From: Biomphalaria glabrata
Lineage: Eukaryota > Mollusca > Gastropoda > Planorbidae
Assembly: GCF_947242115.1 (NCBI RefSeq)
Contig: NC_074716.1
Span: 12,955,365 to 13,019,364 of the forward strand
Direction: 5' to 3'
DNA length: 64,000 bases
The notes under the pieces are model-generated. The model saw nothing but the letters and a program-made list of their open reading frames with translations. It ran no database searches and had not been told where the DNA came from. Position numbers and translations under genes: made by a program. The stretch's first letter is position 1. Every line of letters begins with the position of its first letter. This document shows, piece by piece, positions 48,785 through 60,390 of the stretch.

Positions 48785-49670
48785 CTGAGAAAAATAGTGA
48801 TACTATTAATAGCAGACAAATGGCAGACAATGTTAAATTTTACTGCAGTTTGTTAAACTAAACTCAAGAGTGTAAAAACTTACAGTTATGCTGCATCTCA
48901 AAAAATATAATCATTGGAATCATAAAAACATTTGGTGGGGTACAAGAATGAATGATTTTGTGTTATAAACAAGGACAATACTGAGCAGATTAGAAGAAAA
49001 GACATTTCTGAGACGAACTAAACAAAGTCAAAGTTTAGATGTACAATGCTGTGTGTTTTATTTCTGTGTAGTCAGTCAGAACTAGTTTATGTAAAAAGAG
49101 TATATATACTAGCTCTGTAGTCAAACGCTGATAAGATCAGACTTGACATTTCTTTTAAAACTTGTTCAGGTAGACTATATTCTGTGACATAAAATATTCT
49201 TCATTGTTGTTCTCATTTACTTAATTGCCTTGTTAAACAAATTTCAGCCGTATGGACATGGTTGATCATTAAAATCCTGTATGGTGTATGGCCAGTAAAT
49301 GTTTACTTTAAAAAATTTCAAGATTAAAATTTAAAATACATTAATTTTGAAAGTTAAAAAAAATTCTTAAAATATTTCTATATGAAGAGAAAATGTAATC
49401 CTTGCAGGAATATTTTTGTAAATAATGAAAAGACATTAGAACTGAAAATAAAATGCTGTTAGATCGCGCGCACACACTTTTATATTACTGGGAAATTACT
49501 GGTATCTCTAAGTGGTCTAAGTAAAAAAAAAAGGTTAATAATTATTGTGTACACAAACATGAACATATTTCTAATAAAAGAAAATAATTTAAATCTTCAT
49601 GCAATGTTTTAAATAACAAACTTGAATTGAATTAGTAACAAACTAAGAAGCAGAAACTTAAGAGTTGAAG
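48785..49670. other. Intron or downstream of the long tail exon
   Basis: AT-rich. At the right edge two minus-strand AATAAA signals (49671-49676, 49685-49690) would end the long isoform. Otherwise nothing seen. Confidence 0.4.
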
Positions 49671-49690
49671 TTTATTTGGGGAGTTTTATT
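49671..49690 (-). terminator. Poly(A) signals of the long SH3BGR-like isoform
   Basis: Two AATAAA hexamers on the minus strand, 83 to 102 bp beyond the stop at 49773. They make the tail exon usable as a terminal exon. Confidence 0.6.
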
Positions 49691-49772
49691 CTTCATGCTG
49701 TAAGCAACTGAGCATAACACCTGATCACACCTGAGCACTCCATGCTTGTCAATCATTTTACCTCCAAGTTTC

Positions 49773-52700
49773 TCATTCATCACCACCACGGCGGCGCCTT
49801 GCTCGCCTGGCCGCTCGATCATCCTCCTCTTCAGCTGGAGCAGTTTCTTTCTCCTTTTCTTCACGGCGCCGTCTTCTTCTGGCTTCTCTATCATCTTCCT
49901 GTGGGGGAGTCTCCGTGGTCTCTTTCTCTCGATCCTCCCTCCTACGCCTTCGCCTGGCCTCTCTGTCATCTTCAGCAGATTTTTCTGCCTGATCTTCTGA
50001 CAGTTTTTCTTCTTTTTTGCTATCTACTGCTTGAGGTTCTTCCTTCGTACTTTCTTCCTTCTTTTCATCAAAAAGTGGAGTTTCTTCATCTTCATCCCTT
50101 CTCCTTCTGAATCTTGAAAAACTTGAGGATGCACTTTCATCTTCTTCCTTTTTCGTTTCTTCTGCTTCTTTTTTTTCCTCTACCTTTTCTTCTTTTTCTT
50201 CTACTTTTTCTGCTTTCTCTTCTGCCTTCTCTTCATCCTCTTTTTTCTCTTCTGCCTTCTCTTCATCCTCTTTTTTCTCTTCTGCCTTCTCTTCATCCTC
50301 TTTTTTCTCTTCTGCCTTCTCTTCATCCTCTTTTTTCTCTTCTGCCTTCTCTTCATCCTCTTTTTTCTCTTCTGCCTTCTCTTTATCCTCTTTTTTGTCC
50401 TCCACCTTGTCTTCCTGCTTTACCTCTTCCTCTTTTTTCTCCTCTATCAACTCTTCTTTCTTTTCTTCCTCTTTTTTCTCCAAAACATCTTCCTTGTCTT
50501 TATTATCAAAGGAGAGACCCTCATCCTCATCGTCCACAGCTTTCCTAAATCTACTCTTGAAAGCTGACGCTGGATCATCTTTGTTAGTAACAGGTTCACT
50601 GTCCACTTTACTCACTTCTGTCTTTGCTTCTTCTTGTGATTCTGTGGGCTCCACTTTCCTTGTTTCCTTCTCTGTGGCATCACTCAAGTCTTCCTCAGCC
50701 TTTGTCTCACTTGTCTCTTGTACTTCTTCTTTGGGTTCACTTTCTTCCTTTTTGGTTTCACTTTTGTCTTCCTCTTTCTGCTCAAACTCAGACAAGTCCA
50801 AAGTGTCTTCCTCCTCATCAAAAGGTTTCTTGAATCTATTTTTGAAAGATGTTTCTTCTTTCTTAGTTTCTTCTTTCTCTACTTTGGCATCCACTTGTTT
50901 GTCCTCTTCAGTTTCCACAGGAGATAAATCTAACTCTTCTTCATCATCATAATCCTTTCTGAATCTATTTTTGAAAGTTGCTGCTGGGTCCTCCTTTTTC
51001 ACCTCTTCTTTCGTCTCTACCTCTTTCTTAATTTCTTCTATTTCTTCTTTCTTTTTTTCTTCTTCTACCTCTTTCTTTTCATCTTCTTTTTCTTCATATT
51101 TGCTTAAATCCAGTTCTTCTTCTTCATCATCAAAAGCTTTTTTAAAACGGTTTTTAAAAGAAGATGCAACATCTTCCTTTTTCTCATCTTCTGCTTTACT
51201 TTCTTTAGCCTTCTCTTCTTCCTTCTCCTCAAAAGCACTCAGGTCTAAGGTTTCCTCTTCATCATCATCATAAGGTTTCTTGAATCTATTTTTAAAGGCA
51301 GCTGAATGCTCCTCTTTCACTTCTCCCTTTTCATCTTCTCCCTTTTCATCTTCTTTTTTTTCTTCCTTTTCCTCAAAAGCACTCAGGTCTAAGGTTTCCT
51401 CTTCATCATCATCATAAGGTTTCTTAAATCTATTTTTGAAAGCTGCAGATGGATCCTCTTTCTCTTCTTGCTTCTCATCTTCTTTCTTCTCTTCTTTTTC
51501 CTCAAAGGCGCTCAAGTCCAGCTCTTCTTCCTCATCATCATCAAAAGGTTTTTTAAATCTGTTCGTGAAGGCAGCTGCTGCATCCTCTTTTTTCTCTTCT
51601 TTTTTCTCTTCCTCTTTTTTCTCTTCTGCTTTTTTCTCCTCCTGATTATCTTTTTCATCCTCACCTTTCTCTTCTGTTTTTTCTTTTTCCACCTCAACCA
51701 CCCCCTCCTTCTCTCCATCTGTCTTTTCTTCTTCATTCTTCTCAGCTGTGTCTTCTGTTTTCTCAGGCTAAGTAATAGGATAAACACAGCAATCAAATAA
51801 AACATCATGAGTTGGTCTTCTTAAATAGTTTTCAAATATTAGAAAAATGGCCTTGAAAAAAAAGTTTTTTTTATGCTTTGATAAAATTTCAAGTAAGATA
51901 CTAAGGTATTCATTCATGTATAAACTTAAATAAATTCATGAAAAATTATACATTTTCTGACAAAAATAGACAAATAAAGCAATATACACACACCAAGTGT
52001 ATTTATATATTTGATACATTATTGATGTATTGTTTTAAATAAACAGCAAGTAGTGTCCCTGTGAAGAAATCATCAGTTATATATATTTTATGTACGTTAA
52101 AAAAAAAAAAAAAATGAAATGAAATACGGTAACTAAATGGTGTATGGTTGGTTAAGTGATATGTGCTCTGGAGTGTCATCATGATAATTTATCCTGCAGG
52201 AAGGTTGGGCTTCATTTTCAGAAGGGAAATCCAAAACTTATAAAACTAAAATACAGTATTTTTAAAGTTGCAAATGGTATTTAAGTACAAGAAATAAATC
52301 AATTATCAAGAAAGTGCTGGAAGATATATAAGGTAAATCGACCTACTAAAAGATTTAAACTCTAGCTAACAAAAACTTTTTAGAAGCATGTATAAAAAAA
52401 AATTAACAAATAATTTTATGTTAAAATTTGTGTCTACATCTTCTTTCAGCTTTCTTCTCTGTTATATTTTTGTTGCTGAATTCATTGTACTTTCATTATT
52501 TTTTTAATGCCCATCATCCAAGTTCATTTGTTTTAAAGTCTACTATTCAGATACAAGTTAATGAAGATTTATACAACACGAGAATAACAAAGCATGGATT
52601 AAGTACTGATGAAGGTGGAAGCATAAACATTTTATTTTAAATTACTTTCTGTGGGAAGCAAAAGAGGTTTAACAAATGTTTCGGTAGTTGGAATGCTCTT

Positions 52701-55700
52701 TAAAAGATTAAATAATTACTAGAATAGATAAGTTAGTAATTACCAGAAGACAACTTATACTAAGATACTAAGAATTATAGAAAAATCATCTCTAATACAC
52801 ATTATATATATATATATGTATTTGGTAGTAATGACATGAAAGTAAATAATTAGGGAGAAAGACTTATCCACTAGGACTCTGACTAGAAAAAGACATAATA
52901 AAATTCTGACTGGGAAAAGACATAATTCAAATCTAAGAATTTACACCATGCCACAGCAAACATTATGTCTACCTGATCTGTTTTTTCTTTTTCTTCCTCT
53001 TCCTCCTGAAGTGGTGATGGGAAAACAAGTGATTATCATATCTTGTAGTATTTATTTAATAATCAAATGAATGTTATTATATTTAGAATATGACCTTCCT
53101 ACACTGGAAGAATATGTATTTAATATCTTTTGAAGCTAGAAAAAATTGTCACTTTTCTTTCTGAATTTTTTTTTTTATCTACACAATGCTTACATATATT
53201 CAATTGTAGTTGTTGTTTTTTAATGATAATATTATTTGAACATTTTTTGTTTCTAAGGTGTTGGCTTTAAATATGTGACACTAAATTTAAACTTTCTAAA
53301 CAAGAAACTAGTCTCGCAAACATCACACACAGGTTTCTTTTATAACCGAAAAAATGAAATATAAAGACCTACCCCTGTAATAAGAACTGAGGCCTTTGAA
53401 ATCTTGTTTGGATTTTCTAGCTTAAGAAATTCATATAACTGATCCCACTCTAATGACTCAGCAAACTTTGTATAGTCCTGGGGAACAGAAAAATATTTTT
53501 AAACCTCTTGCCTCTTGTTCAAATTAATACCTCAGTCAAAGACCTGTATTTAAACCTGTATTTAAACAAAAAATAAATGTGCTTGTCACATATCAATTTT
53601 AATAAACCTAACCTAGGTAATAAACTTAGAATAATTTAGCCCAGCTGAAGGAAAAACCCATGCACAGGAGTAAGGAAAAATCCACGTGCTGGTGTAAAGA
53701 AAAAACCATGACATCATCTAACATGTGTTGGCTTGGCGGTCTCTGGGAATAATTGGATTGGTTAGAGGAAGCGTTTGGAGGAGGAGCTAAAGAAATGGTT
53801 TGATAGAGCTGGATTTAGAGAATTTAGTTGTGGAGGAAATTTCATAGAGATAGGTTGTGTATTAAGAAGTGTGAAATTGAAACTTGTACAGTCTAGTCGC
53901 ATATTTTTCTTCAGTTGTGAAATTAGTATTAATCTGAATCTATTTGTTAATGAGCTTTGAAAGAAAGTAATCATTTGATACAGTTTTATTGAGTATACTA
54001 AGTGATTCCTAGTTATCGAATTAAAGTTCTATTTTTTAATTGAAAGGATCTTCGTTATTTGAATCTCTGAAGATACATTTAGATTTAGAGATATCTACAG
54101 AATCCCTGGCACGTCACAGGAACATCTTGAGACATTGACACTTCCTCTAGAACACCCTGTCACATAATTGATCCATCAAAAGTACAGTGACATATATGAC
54201 AACTCAAGTGAACCGTGACAGTGCTTATCTTCTCATTTAAAAAAAAAAACCATTTTCTAACATTTAAAACAGGAACAATAAATATGAATATATAAAGCTA
54301 CCCCTTTCAGACCTTGCAATCTATGGGGTATATGATGTAAAACTCATCAGTTCTATAGCTGCTGATGGTCAACAAGGATCAAGGGTTTTATCTTGCAAGC
54401 ACAACAATCAACCACTTTTACTTTCCCATTAGAGCTGGGCATTCTAAAAATTCCTGTCTTCAACAGAATTAAAACTCAAGATCCCTGGGTTCAGAAGTCA
54501 AGCACTTAGGTCTACTTGTAGGAACTAAATAGAAAAAAAAAGAATTTCTAAGTCAACTCAAATATCCTACCCCACAATACTCGTCTCCATTAAACACTTG
54601 AGGTGGCACAGGCTTCTGATTGGGTTTCTTTGGTTTACTGTTTGAATGCATGAACTTTAACTGCTCGTCATTTCTAGGGTCAAGGACATCAATCACTTCA
54701 AAGTTTATTTTCAGTGCTGTTAATACATCTTGTATATGTTGCTGTTTTTTGCGAACCTGTCAATTAAAAAATACATGAACTTTTTATTTCTGAATAATGA
54801 TATTTTGTGATTCCATGCAGACACTTTTAGATTCCTTGTTCATGGGATTGACCATACTATCATGCATGCCTGTCTGGATTCAGCATTGCCTTCACTAAGA
54901 TTTTTAAAAAGTCCAACTACTTTTTAGCAAACACTTCTATTTAAAAAAAAAATTGTGCAGTGTATGCACATATGTAAAAACTATTTCTAAAACAAGGTTA
55001 ACATTTTTTTTTTCATATTATAAACAGTTATATTTTTAAAAAAACAACAACACTGAATTGTATTATGTTTTTGCATTACTGATGGGGCAAAAAATAGCAT
55101 GTATAAGAGGTGGAAATAGATTTAGATTTGATCATGTCTACACCTAGAACTTATGAAAAATATCAATGTGTATATACAGATTTTTCTTAAGGGCTACAGG
55201 AATTAAAGGGCTGAAATGTGTGTGAAGGACAGTGTTACCAGACATCCAGCAAAAGGAGGGCTTGTCCTCTTTTTTTGGGGTCGTGTTCTATAGCAGACTG
55301 GCATTAACCTCAAGTATGAAAATGTCTGGTTTATTCACTGATATTTTACTGCAATGACATGTAATCTATTAATCGAGTTTAATATTTCATATCTTCTGGA
55401 TCAAATACAAACACGTCCTTAACATAGAAAAATAAAAAAATGTACAGCTTCACCCCACTGGGTTGATTGTATTAGCCTCTATAAAATGAGTAGCATGATA
55501 ATGCACTTGACAGTGATCCATAATACAAAGTGTAAAACAACCAGGGTTGTGTGCTCACTGTTGTCATGTTTGCATTTAATAATTTGAATTTGTAGTCAAG
55601 ATGTCAGATAACCTTAGTCCTAGTAGTAATAAAGAAGAGAAATTCTCAGAGCAAATGAAGGCAAAGTATCCATGTTTTGGTGAGTGCATAGTTGGCAAAA

Positions 55701-56888
55701 TATCTGCAAGAGAGGCACTATCAGGTCTGCAAGTGATAGCTTCTAGAGTCTACATGTGGATTCAGGCGTGATAGACCAATCGACACACTATAGATATGAT
55801 ATTATATCTTCTCTAAGACTACTACAGGAGAAGTTCTGATAGAACTGATAAAAGCCTTTGACTTTGACATGATCAGCAGAAGTGGCCTTTTCAAACTCTT
55901 AAGAAAATTTGGATGCCCTCCCAAACACAAAAACAAAGTTAGGAAGGTACTAATAAGGGAACTCTAGGCTATAATGCAGAAATACTAGAAATCTGCTTCT
56001 TTGCTACCCACCCTGGTTGACAAACTATCTGCTGCATGCCAGAAGTTTGGCTTGTAATATTAGTTAAAGCAAGACCAAAATACTAGTTCAGAACACATGC
56101 ACTGCACCTCACAAGACCATTATAGGCATTAATGGTCAACCATTGGAAATTGTTGACCATCTCCAACAATGTGCCACTGGATAAAGACATCAACAACAGG
56201 ATAGCCAAGGCAATGGTGCACCATGTTACGGCTGCAGAAAACACTTTGCTGACTACCAATACTAACACTAACACCCTAGTCTACCGGACCTGTGTGATGA
56301 GCACTCTGTAGATATACAGTCTAGTAGTGAAACATGGTCAACCTACTCTTGGCAGGAAAAAAAAAGCTGAGCAAAATAAATAAATAATGAGGAAGTGCTG
56401 CAAAGAACAGGGTGCCTAGATATCCTCACTGTTATCAACACTTGACACCTTGGCTGGCTTGGGGGAACTTACACCACTCCCCTAGAATCTAGATCCCTCG
56501 AGCAGGCCTAGCTGTACCCTGAGAAATCTTACTGCTACTGAGTACTGATTGATCTTTTCAGACTGGACTCTTGAGAATCTAGATAATCATAAATCTTGAG
56601 AATTGTTGTGGAATGTCCAATCATAATTTTATTTTTAAAAATTAGTTAATGTAATCATAAAACATTTGGGATGATTTCTAATTAGGACCAAATAAATCAG
56701 AGTCTTAGACAGTCTTAGCTGGTTAGTGTCTTAAACTTAAAGGTTTAAGTTAACTGTCTTGTCTTAGGTCGACTTAGACTTAGGACTAGGTTTACTTTCA
56801 AGTTGTTCTTGTTGACATAAAATTAAAAATAAAATTAATTTACCTCATTACTAACTGCAGAATTGCTTACAAATACCCTAACACTCAT
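49773..56888 (-). CDS. SH3BGR-like protein with very long Glu/Lys tail (787 aa)
   Basis: Five phase-0 exons: 56844-56888, 54571-54756, 53373-53477, 52973-53005 and 49773-51767. Exons 1-3 (residues 1-112) read MSVRVFVSNSAVSNEVRKKQ, then QDVLTALKINFEVIDV, PVPPQVFNGDEYCGDY and a helix WDQLYEFLKL. This is the thioredoxin-like fold of SH3BGR/SH3BGRL, which lacks the redox Cys pair. Family members are small cytosolic adaptors. Exon 4 adds EEEEEKEKTDQ. Exon 5 (residues 124-787) is extremely rich in Glu, Lys and Asp and holds about eight copies of [ST]xFKNRF[KR]Kx-acidic-LDLS, a six-fold EEKAEEKKED repeat and three DDREARRRRRRE blocks before the end RRRRGGDE. Vertebrate SH3BGR has a Glu-rich tail too, but only about 240 residues in all. 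The head is certain; the tail is joined by clean CAG/CCT splicing. Confidence 0.9.
50215..50398 (-). repeat. 30-bp coding minisatellite in the tail exon
   Basis: Six near-identical 30-bp units encoding EEKAEEKKED. The copies are almost perfect at DNA level, so the array is young and likely to vary in length between individuals without breaking frame. Confidence 0.9.
51768..52972. other. Intron 4 of the SH3BGR-like gene
   Basis: AT-rich, with a poly-A run near 52100, a decayed SINE at 52146-52255 (TGATATGTGCTCTGG...TCAGAAGGGAAATCCAAAAC) and a (TA)n run near 52805. No extra exon is supported. Confidence 0.45.
53478..54570. other. Intron 2 of the SH3BGR-like gene
   Basis: Positions 53640-54230 differ in texture from the surroundings and may be old repeat sequence. 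Evidence is too weak for a call. No gene seen. Confidence 0.35.
54757..56843. other. Intron 1 of the SH3BGR-like gene
   Basis: Contains the LINE relic at 55780-56520 on the opposite strand. The rest is AT-rich and unremarkable. A short frame at 55602-55682 ends in GTGAGT but has no recognisable product. Confidence 0.4.
55780..56520 (+). mobile_element. LINE reverse transcriptase relic
   Basis: Readable pieces are SRSGLFKLLRKFGCPPK (about 55875-55925, an RT palm segment) and LDKDINNRIAKAM...LVYRTCVMSTL (about 56170-56310, the C-terminal part). These resemble the LINE pattern RDGLWKLMAKFGCP...LDxEINxRIGKA...VYxACVLSTLLYG. Many stops and frame changes; the copy is dead. Confidence 0.7.
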
Positions 56889-58335
56889 TTTTATATAGAT
56901 TTAGATCTATACTTGTTAGGGACAACGTTATATAGATTTAATATTGACAGAGGTAGATTTGGACTTGAGTGAACGAAAAGTCGCAGAATATAAATCTATA
57001 TTAGATTTATATTTTCTTCCTGATAAGGAATTACACTCTAAATAAGGTTCTTTTGGTTAAAACGTCACGGATAATTGAGCTGAAGAGCTCCAACCTTCAC
57101 TTAGACCACATTAATCAATGACGTTTAACGCAAGCAGTAAATAGTTTTTCTTGTTGCTGGGGCAGGTAAACAATAAAATACTTTTTGATCTAGTTCTAAT
57201 GCTTCATGACTTAACACCGGTATTTTGTTTGTAATTATCGACATGAAAGTTCAAGGAATTCCGTGGTATTAGGCTTTCGTTAAAGAGACTACAATCCATG
57301 TAGATCTATGTGTCAGTGTCACTTGAATTAAAAAAAAAATGCCTAGCTAAAAGTAAAGTAAAAATATTAAATTAATACAATAATTTTAAAGTAAATACAA
57401 ATGTCAAAATATAAAAATAAAGGTAAAGCCAGTAAAGCTAATAAAGGCTCTACTCTAAAGGCTAGTAAGGGTAGCTTTTGCTAGATAAATCTAGATCTAT
57501 ATTTTATAAACTCTTTTGTCTCAGTCTCTGTTCATCAGCCCAAGTAACTTAGTCTCTTAGACTGACTTAGTAATCAAGTTCTCCTGTTATTACCCTGGAC
57601 CCAGAGCTGGTTGAACACAAACCAGTGATCAATAAATTATATCAGTAAATAAATAAAATATTTTAAATTATAGCTATATATATTATATATGCTTGCTGTA
57701 TTAACTGTATAGGTAAAGAATCATTTTTAGACAGTGACTTTCAGAACTAGACCCTATACTATACTTACTATAGAAGTCAGAATCACAGTGTTATGTATTT
57801 ATTTATAAGTTGTGTATGATAAGTAGACTAGATTAGAATCTTTGTGAATCATCATCTAGAATTTAGATATTATGCCTTTGCTTTGTATTTCTTGTTAAGT
57901 ATATTTATATATAGTGTATATAAATTACTAATTTGACTTTTAGAAGTTACCAAAAGGGTCATCTGAAATTTTAGAAATTATTTTTATCAACATTTACCTA
58001 TTATCTCATCTCTGCTTGTCTGAGGCATAGGCAACCAATCAGCTTCCTCCTGGTGTTCTGAGAAAGTATCTCCAACTGTCCCCATATCTTGTCCAACTGC
58101 TTCCAAATACAGCACCATGTATTTCTTGGGTCTTCCCCTTTCCTTGGAAATAATTTTAAATATGCTTTCAAGTGACTAGCTTTGCTATTGCTGCTTTCTA
58201 AAAATCTTCCTCTTCATTGTAGGCTTGCATTTCAAAAATGTTTACTTATCTGTTATAAGGCTAATTAATAAATAAAATTATGTGTCTGCAATAAATGTTT
58301 TGTTGAAGAGCTACACATTTATACATATATATATG
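56889..58335. promoter_or_regulatory. Upstream region of the SH3BGR-like gene
   Basis: 5' UTR and promoter must lie here, but no TATA box or upstream exon can be placed. The stretch at 58000-58145 read on the minus strand gives RGRPKKYMVLYLEAVGQD, reminiscent of a LINE or transposon tail. Otherwise AT-rich and uninformative. Confidence 0.35.
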
Positions 58336-58339
58336 TGTA

Positions 58340-59825
58340 TATCATGGGCGTAGCCGGGGGGGCCAACCCCTCCCCCCGGAAATGAAATTGGAATTTAGTG
58401 ACTGATTTTAGTTGAGATTTTAAAACTAAACTATCACTTTCCCTAGCACAGCAAAAGAGGTTTTGAGTATAAAACCCCCTACCAGGGGTTTTTGAGTTTA
58501 AAACCCCTATCAGGGGGGTTTTGAGTTTAAAACCCCCTACCAGGGGGGTTGAGTTTAAAACCCCCTACTAAGGGGGTTCGAGTTTAAAACCCCCCTCCAG
58601 GGGTTTTCGCAGTTCAATTCCCCTCTTCTATAACACAAAACAAAAAAAAATGCAAACGACAATCTTCCAAATTTCACGCGCACAGTTAAAGAATATTTTG
58701 ATTTTTAACCCCCCTCCAAAATTTACGATAAACCCCCTCTTCAATATAAAAAAGAAAATTACACACTCAAAATTCTATGAGAGTAGCCAAAGGGGTTTTG
58801 AGTTAACCCCCACCCCCTCTTCAGTAGGGTTTGGAAGCTAAAAAATATTTCATCAACACCCGGTATAAAAAAACGCAAATTACGCACTCAAAATTTTGTG
58901 AGGGTAGCTAAATGGGTTTTGACTCAGTTTTAAATTTAAACCCCCCTTCAGCAGGGTTTGAAGCTAAAAATACCTCTTCAATAAGAAAAAAATGTAAATT
59001 ATACACTGAAAATGTTATGAGCGTAGCTAAATAGGTTTTGATTCAGTTTTGAGTTTAAACCCCCCTTCAGCGGGGTTTGAAAGTAAAAAATACCTCTTTA
59101 ATATTAAAAACAAAGCAAATTATACACTCAACATATTATGAGTGTATTCAAAGGGGTTTTGAGTTTAAACTCCCCTCCAGTGGACTCTGAAGCTAAAAAA
59201 TACCTCTTCAATATAAAAAAAAAAGAAAATTACAAACTCAGAAATCTATGAGCGTAGCCATGGGGGTTTTGAGTTTAAACCCTCCGCAAGCGGGGTTTGA
59301 AGCTAAAAAAATACATCTTCAATGTAAGAAAATAGCAAATTACGCACTCAAAATGCTATGAGCGTTGCCAAAAGGAGTTTTGAGTTTAAACCCCCCTTCA
59401 GAGTGGTTTGATGCTAAAAAAATACCTCTTCAATATAAAAAAAAGCAAATTACACACTAAAATTATTTAAGCGTAGCCAAGACAATTGGGGGTTTTGAGT
59501 TTAAATCCCTCTCTTACAGATGGCTTTTTTTTAAAGTTTAAAACCCCTCCAGATGGTTTTGAGTTTAATATCCCCCTACAGAGCGTTTTGTGGTGGAAAA
59601 CCTCTATCTTCAATATTATTCTAAAGCAAACTACAGTTACTAAATTCTATGACCGTAGCTTAATGGGTTTTGAATTTTAAAAAAAAACATAACTCCAGAG
59701 ATCTTTTAGTTTAAAACCCCCAACAGATGATTTTGACAATAAAGCTTCACTTTTCTATATAAAATTTAAAGCAAACTACAGTCACTTAATTCCAAGAGCG
59801 TATTCAAGAGAGGTTACACATTTCT
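58340..59825. repeat. Degenerate tandem array with GGTTTTGAGTTTAAACCC core
   Basis: About nine or ten units of roughly 110 to 150 bp. Each has TATGAGCGTAGCCAAA, a GGTTTTGAGTTTAAACCC core that can fold on itself, GGGTTTGAAGCTAAAAAATA, CTCTTCAATATAAAAA and GCAAATTACACACTCAAAAT. The left edge (58345-58380) starts with GGGCGTAGCCGGGGGGGCCA. Units are diverged by many small changes, so the array is old. Frames inside it are chance. Confidence 0.85.
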
Positions 59826-60236
59826 ACCAGTGTTCAGAGTGATGTATGTTATATTGATTAATTTATTGAAATTACATTGATGCTTGAATATTGAATCTCA
59901 CTTTAAAATTAGCACACATGGACCTTTTATTTTTTCTAAAAAAAAATAACTCATTCGTTGATTAGAATTGAATGTGTATGGCAATAATAAATTTCAAAAA
60001 AGAAAATTTCTTATTATTTCTAAATTTACATTCAGTAAGTATGCCTGTCTCTAAAAATTATTAAAATTCTTAGAACTTGTTAATCTTCCATAGGGAAAAA
60101 ATTAATTATTTAATATCATATATTTGCTTGAAATATATATTTATTTATGTGTTCAGAACTTGCCGCATGTGTTGATTTCTTTGACAAAGTCACACCCTAA
60201 GGATTACACTCAAAAACACAAATATAGACATTAAAA
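59826..60236. other. Upstream of the next plus-strand gene
   Basis: AT-rich. It probably holds the 5' UTR and promoter of the gene beginning at 60237, but nothing specific is recognised. Confidence 0.35.
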
Positions 60237-60390
60237 ATGAGTGAAAGTCGAGCATATTCTGACAAAGATGATAAACCTGATGACAAATATAGTGATGACT
60301 TTGCTAGTGATGAAGACCAAAGAACACCTACTCCTGACAAAAGTTCAAAAAACCAAAGAAGTTCACATCATCAGTACTACCAAGATCGCT
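60237..60390 (+). CDS. First coding exon of an unidentified gene
   Basis: ATG at 60237 opens 51 codons plus one base, ending at a strong donor CGCT/GTAAGT. The peptide starts MSESRAYSDKDDKPDDKYSD and continues DFASDEDQRTPTPDKSSKNQ, acidic and Ser-rich, then RSSHHQYYQDR. YSDDF-xSD motifs at the N-terminus occur in several ciliary and centrosomal coiled-coil proteins (lebercilin-like proteins among them), but this alone does not identify the gene. Later exons were not found before 64000, so the gene probably continues beyond the window. It is divergent from the SH3BGR-like gene. Confidence 0.55.

Noticed and set aside
49742-51808. Ser-rich and Phe/Leu-rich frames on the plus strand and Arg/Lys-rich frames in other phases
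   Set aside because: They are mirror readings of the GAA/AAG-rich tail exon of the SH3BGR-like gene.
53640-54230. Possible solitary LTR in intron 2 of the SH3BGR-like gene
   Set aside because: The texture differs from its surroundings, but no paired ends, target duplication or internal retroviral-type sequence could be shown.
55602-55682. Short exon-like frame MSDNLSPSSNKEEKF ending at GTGAGT
   Set aside because: It lies in an intron next to a LINE relic, has no continuing exon and no recognisable product.
57400-57480. Lys/Ser-rich peptide (KASKANKGSTLKASKGSF)
   Set aside because: Short, without start or splice support; probably simple-sequence DNA.
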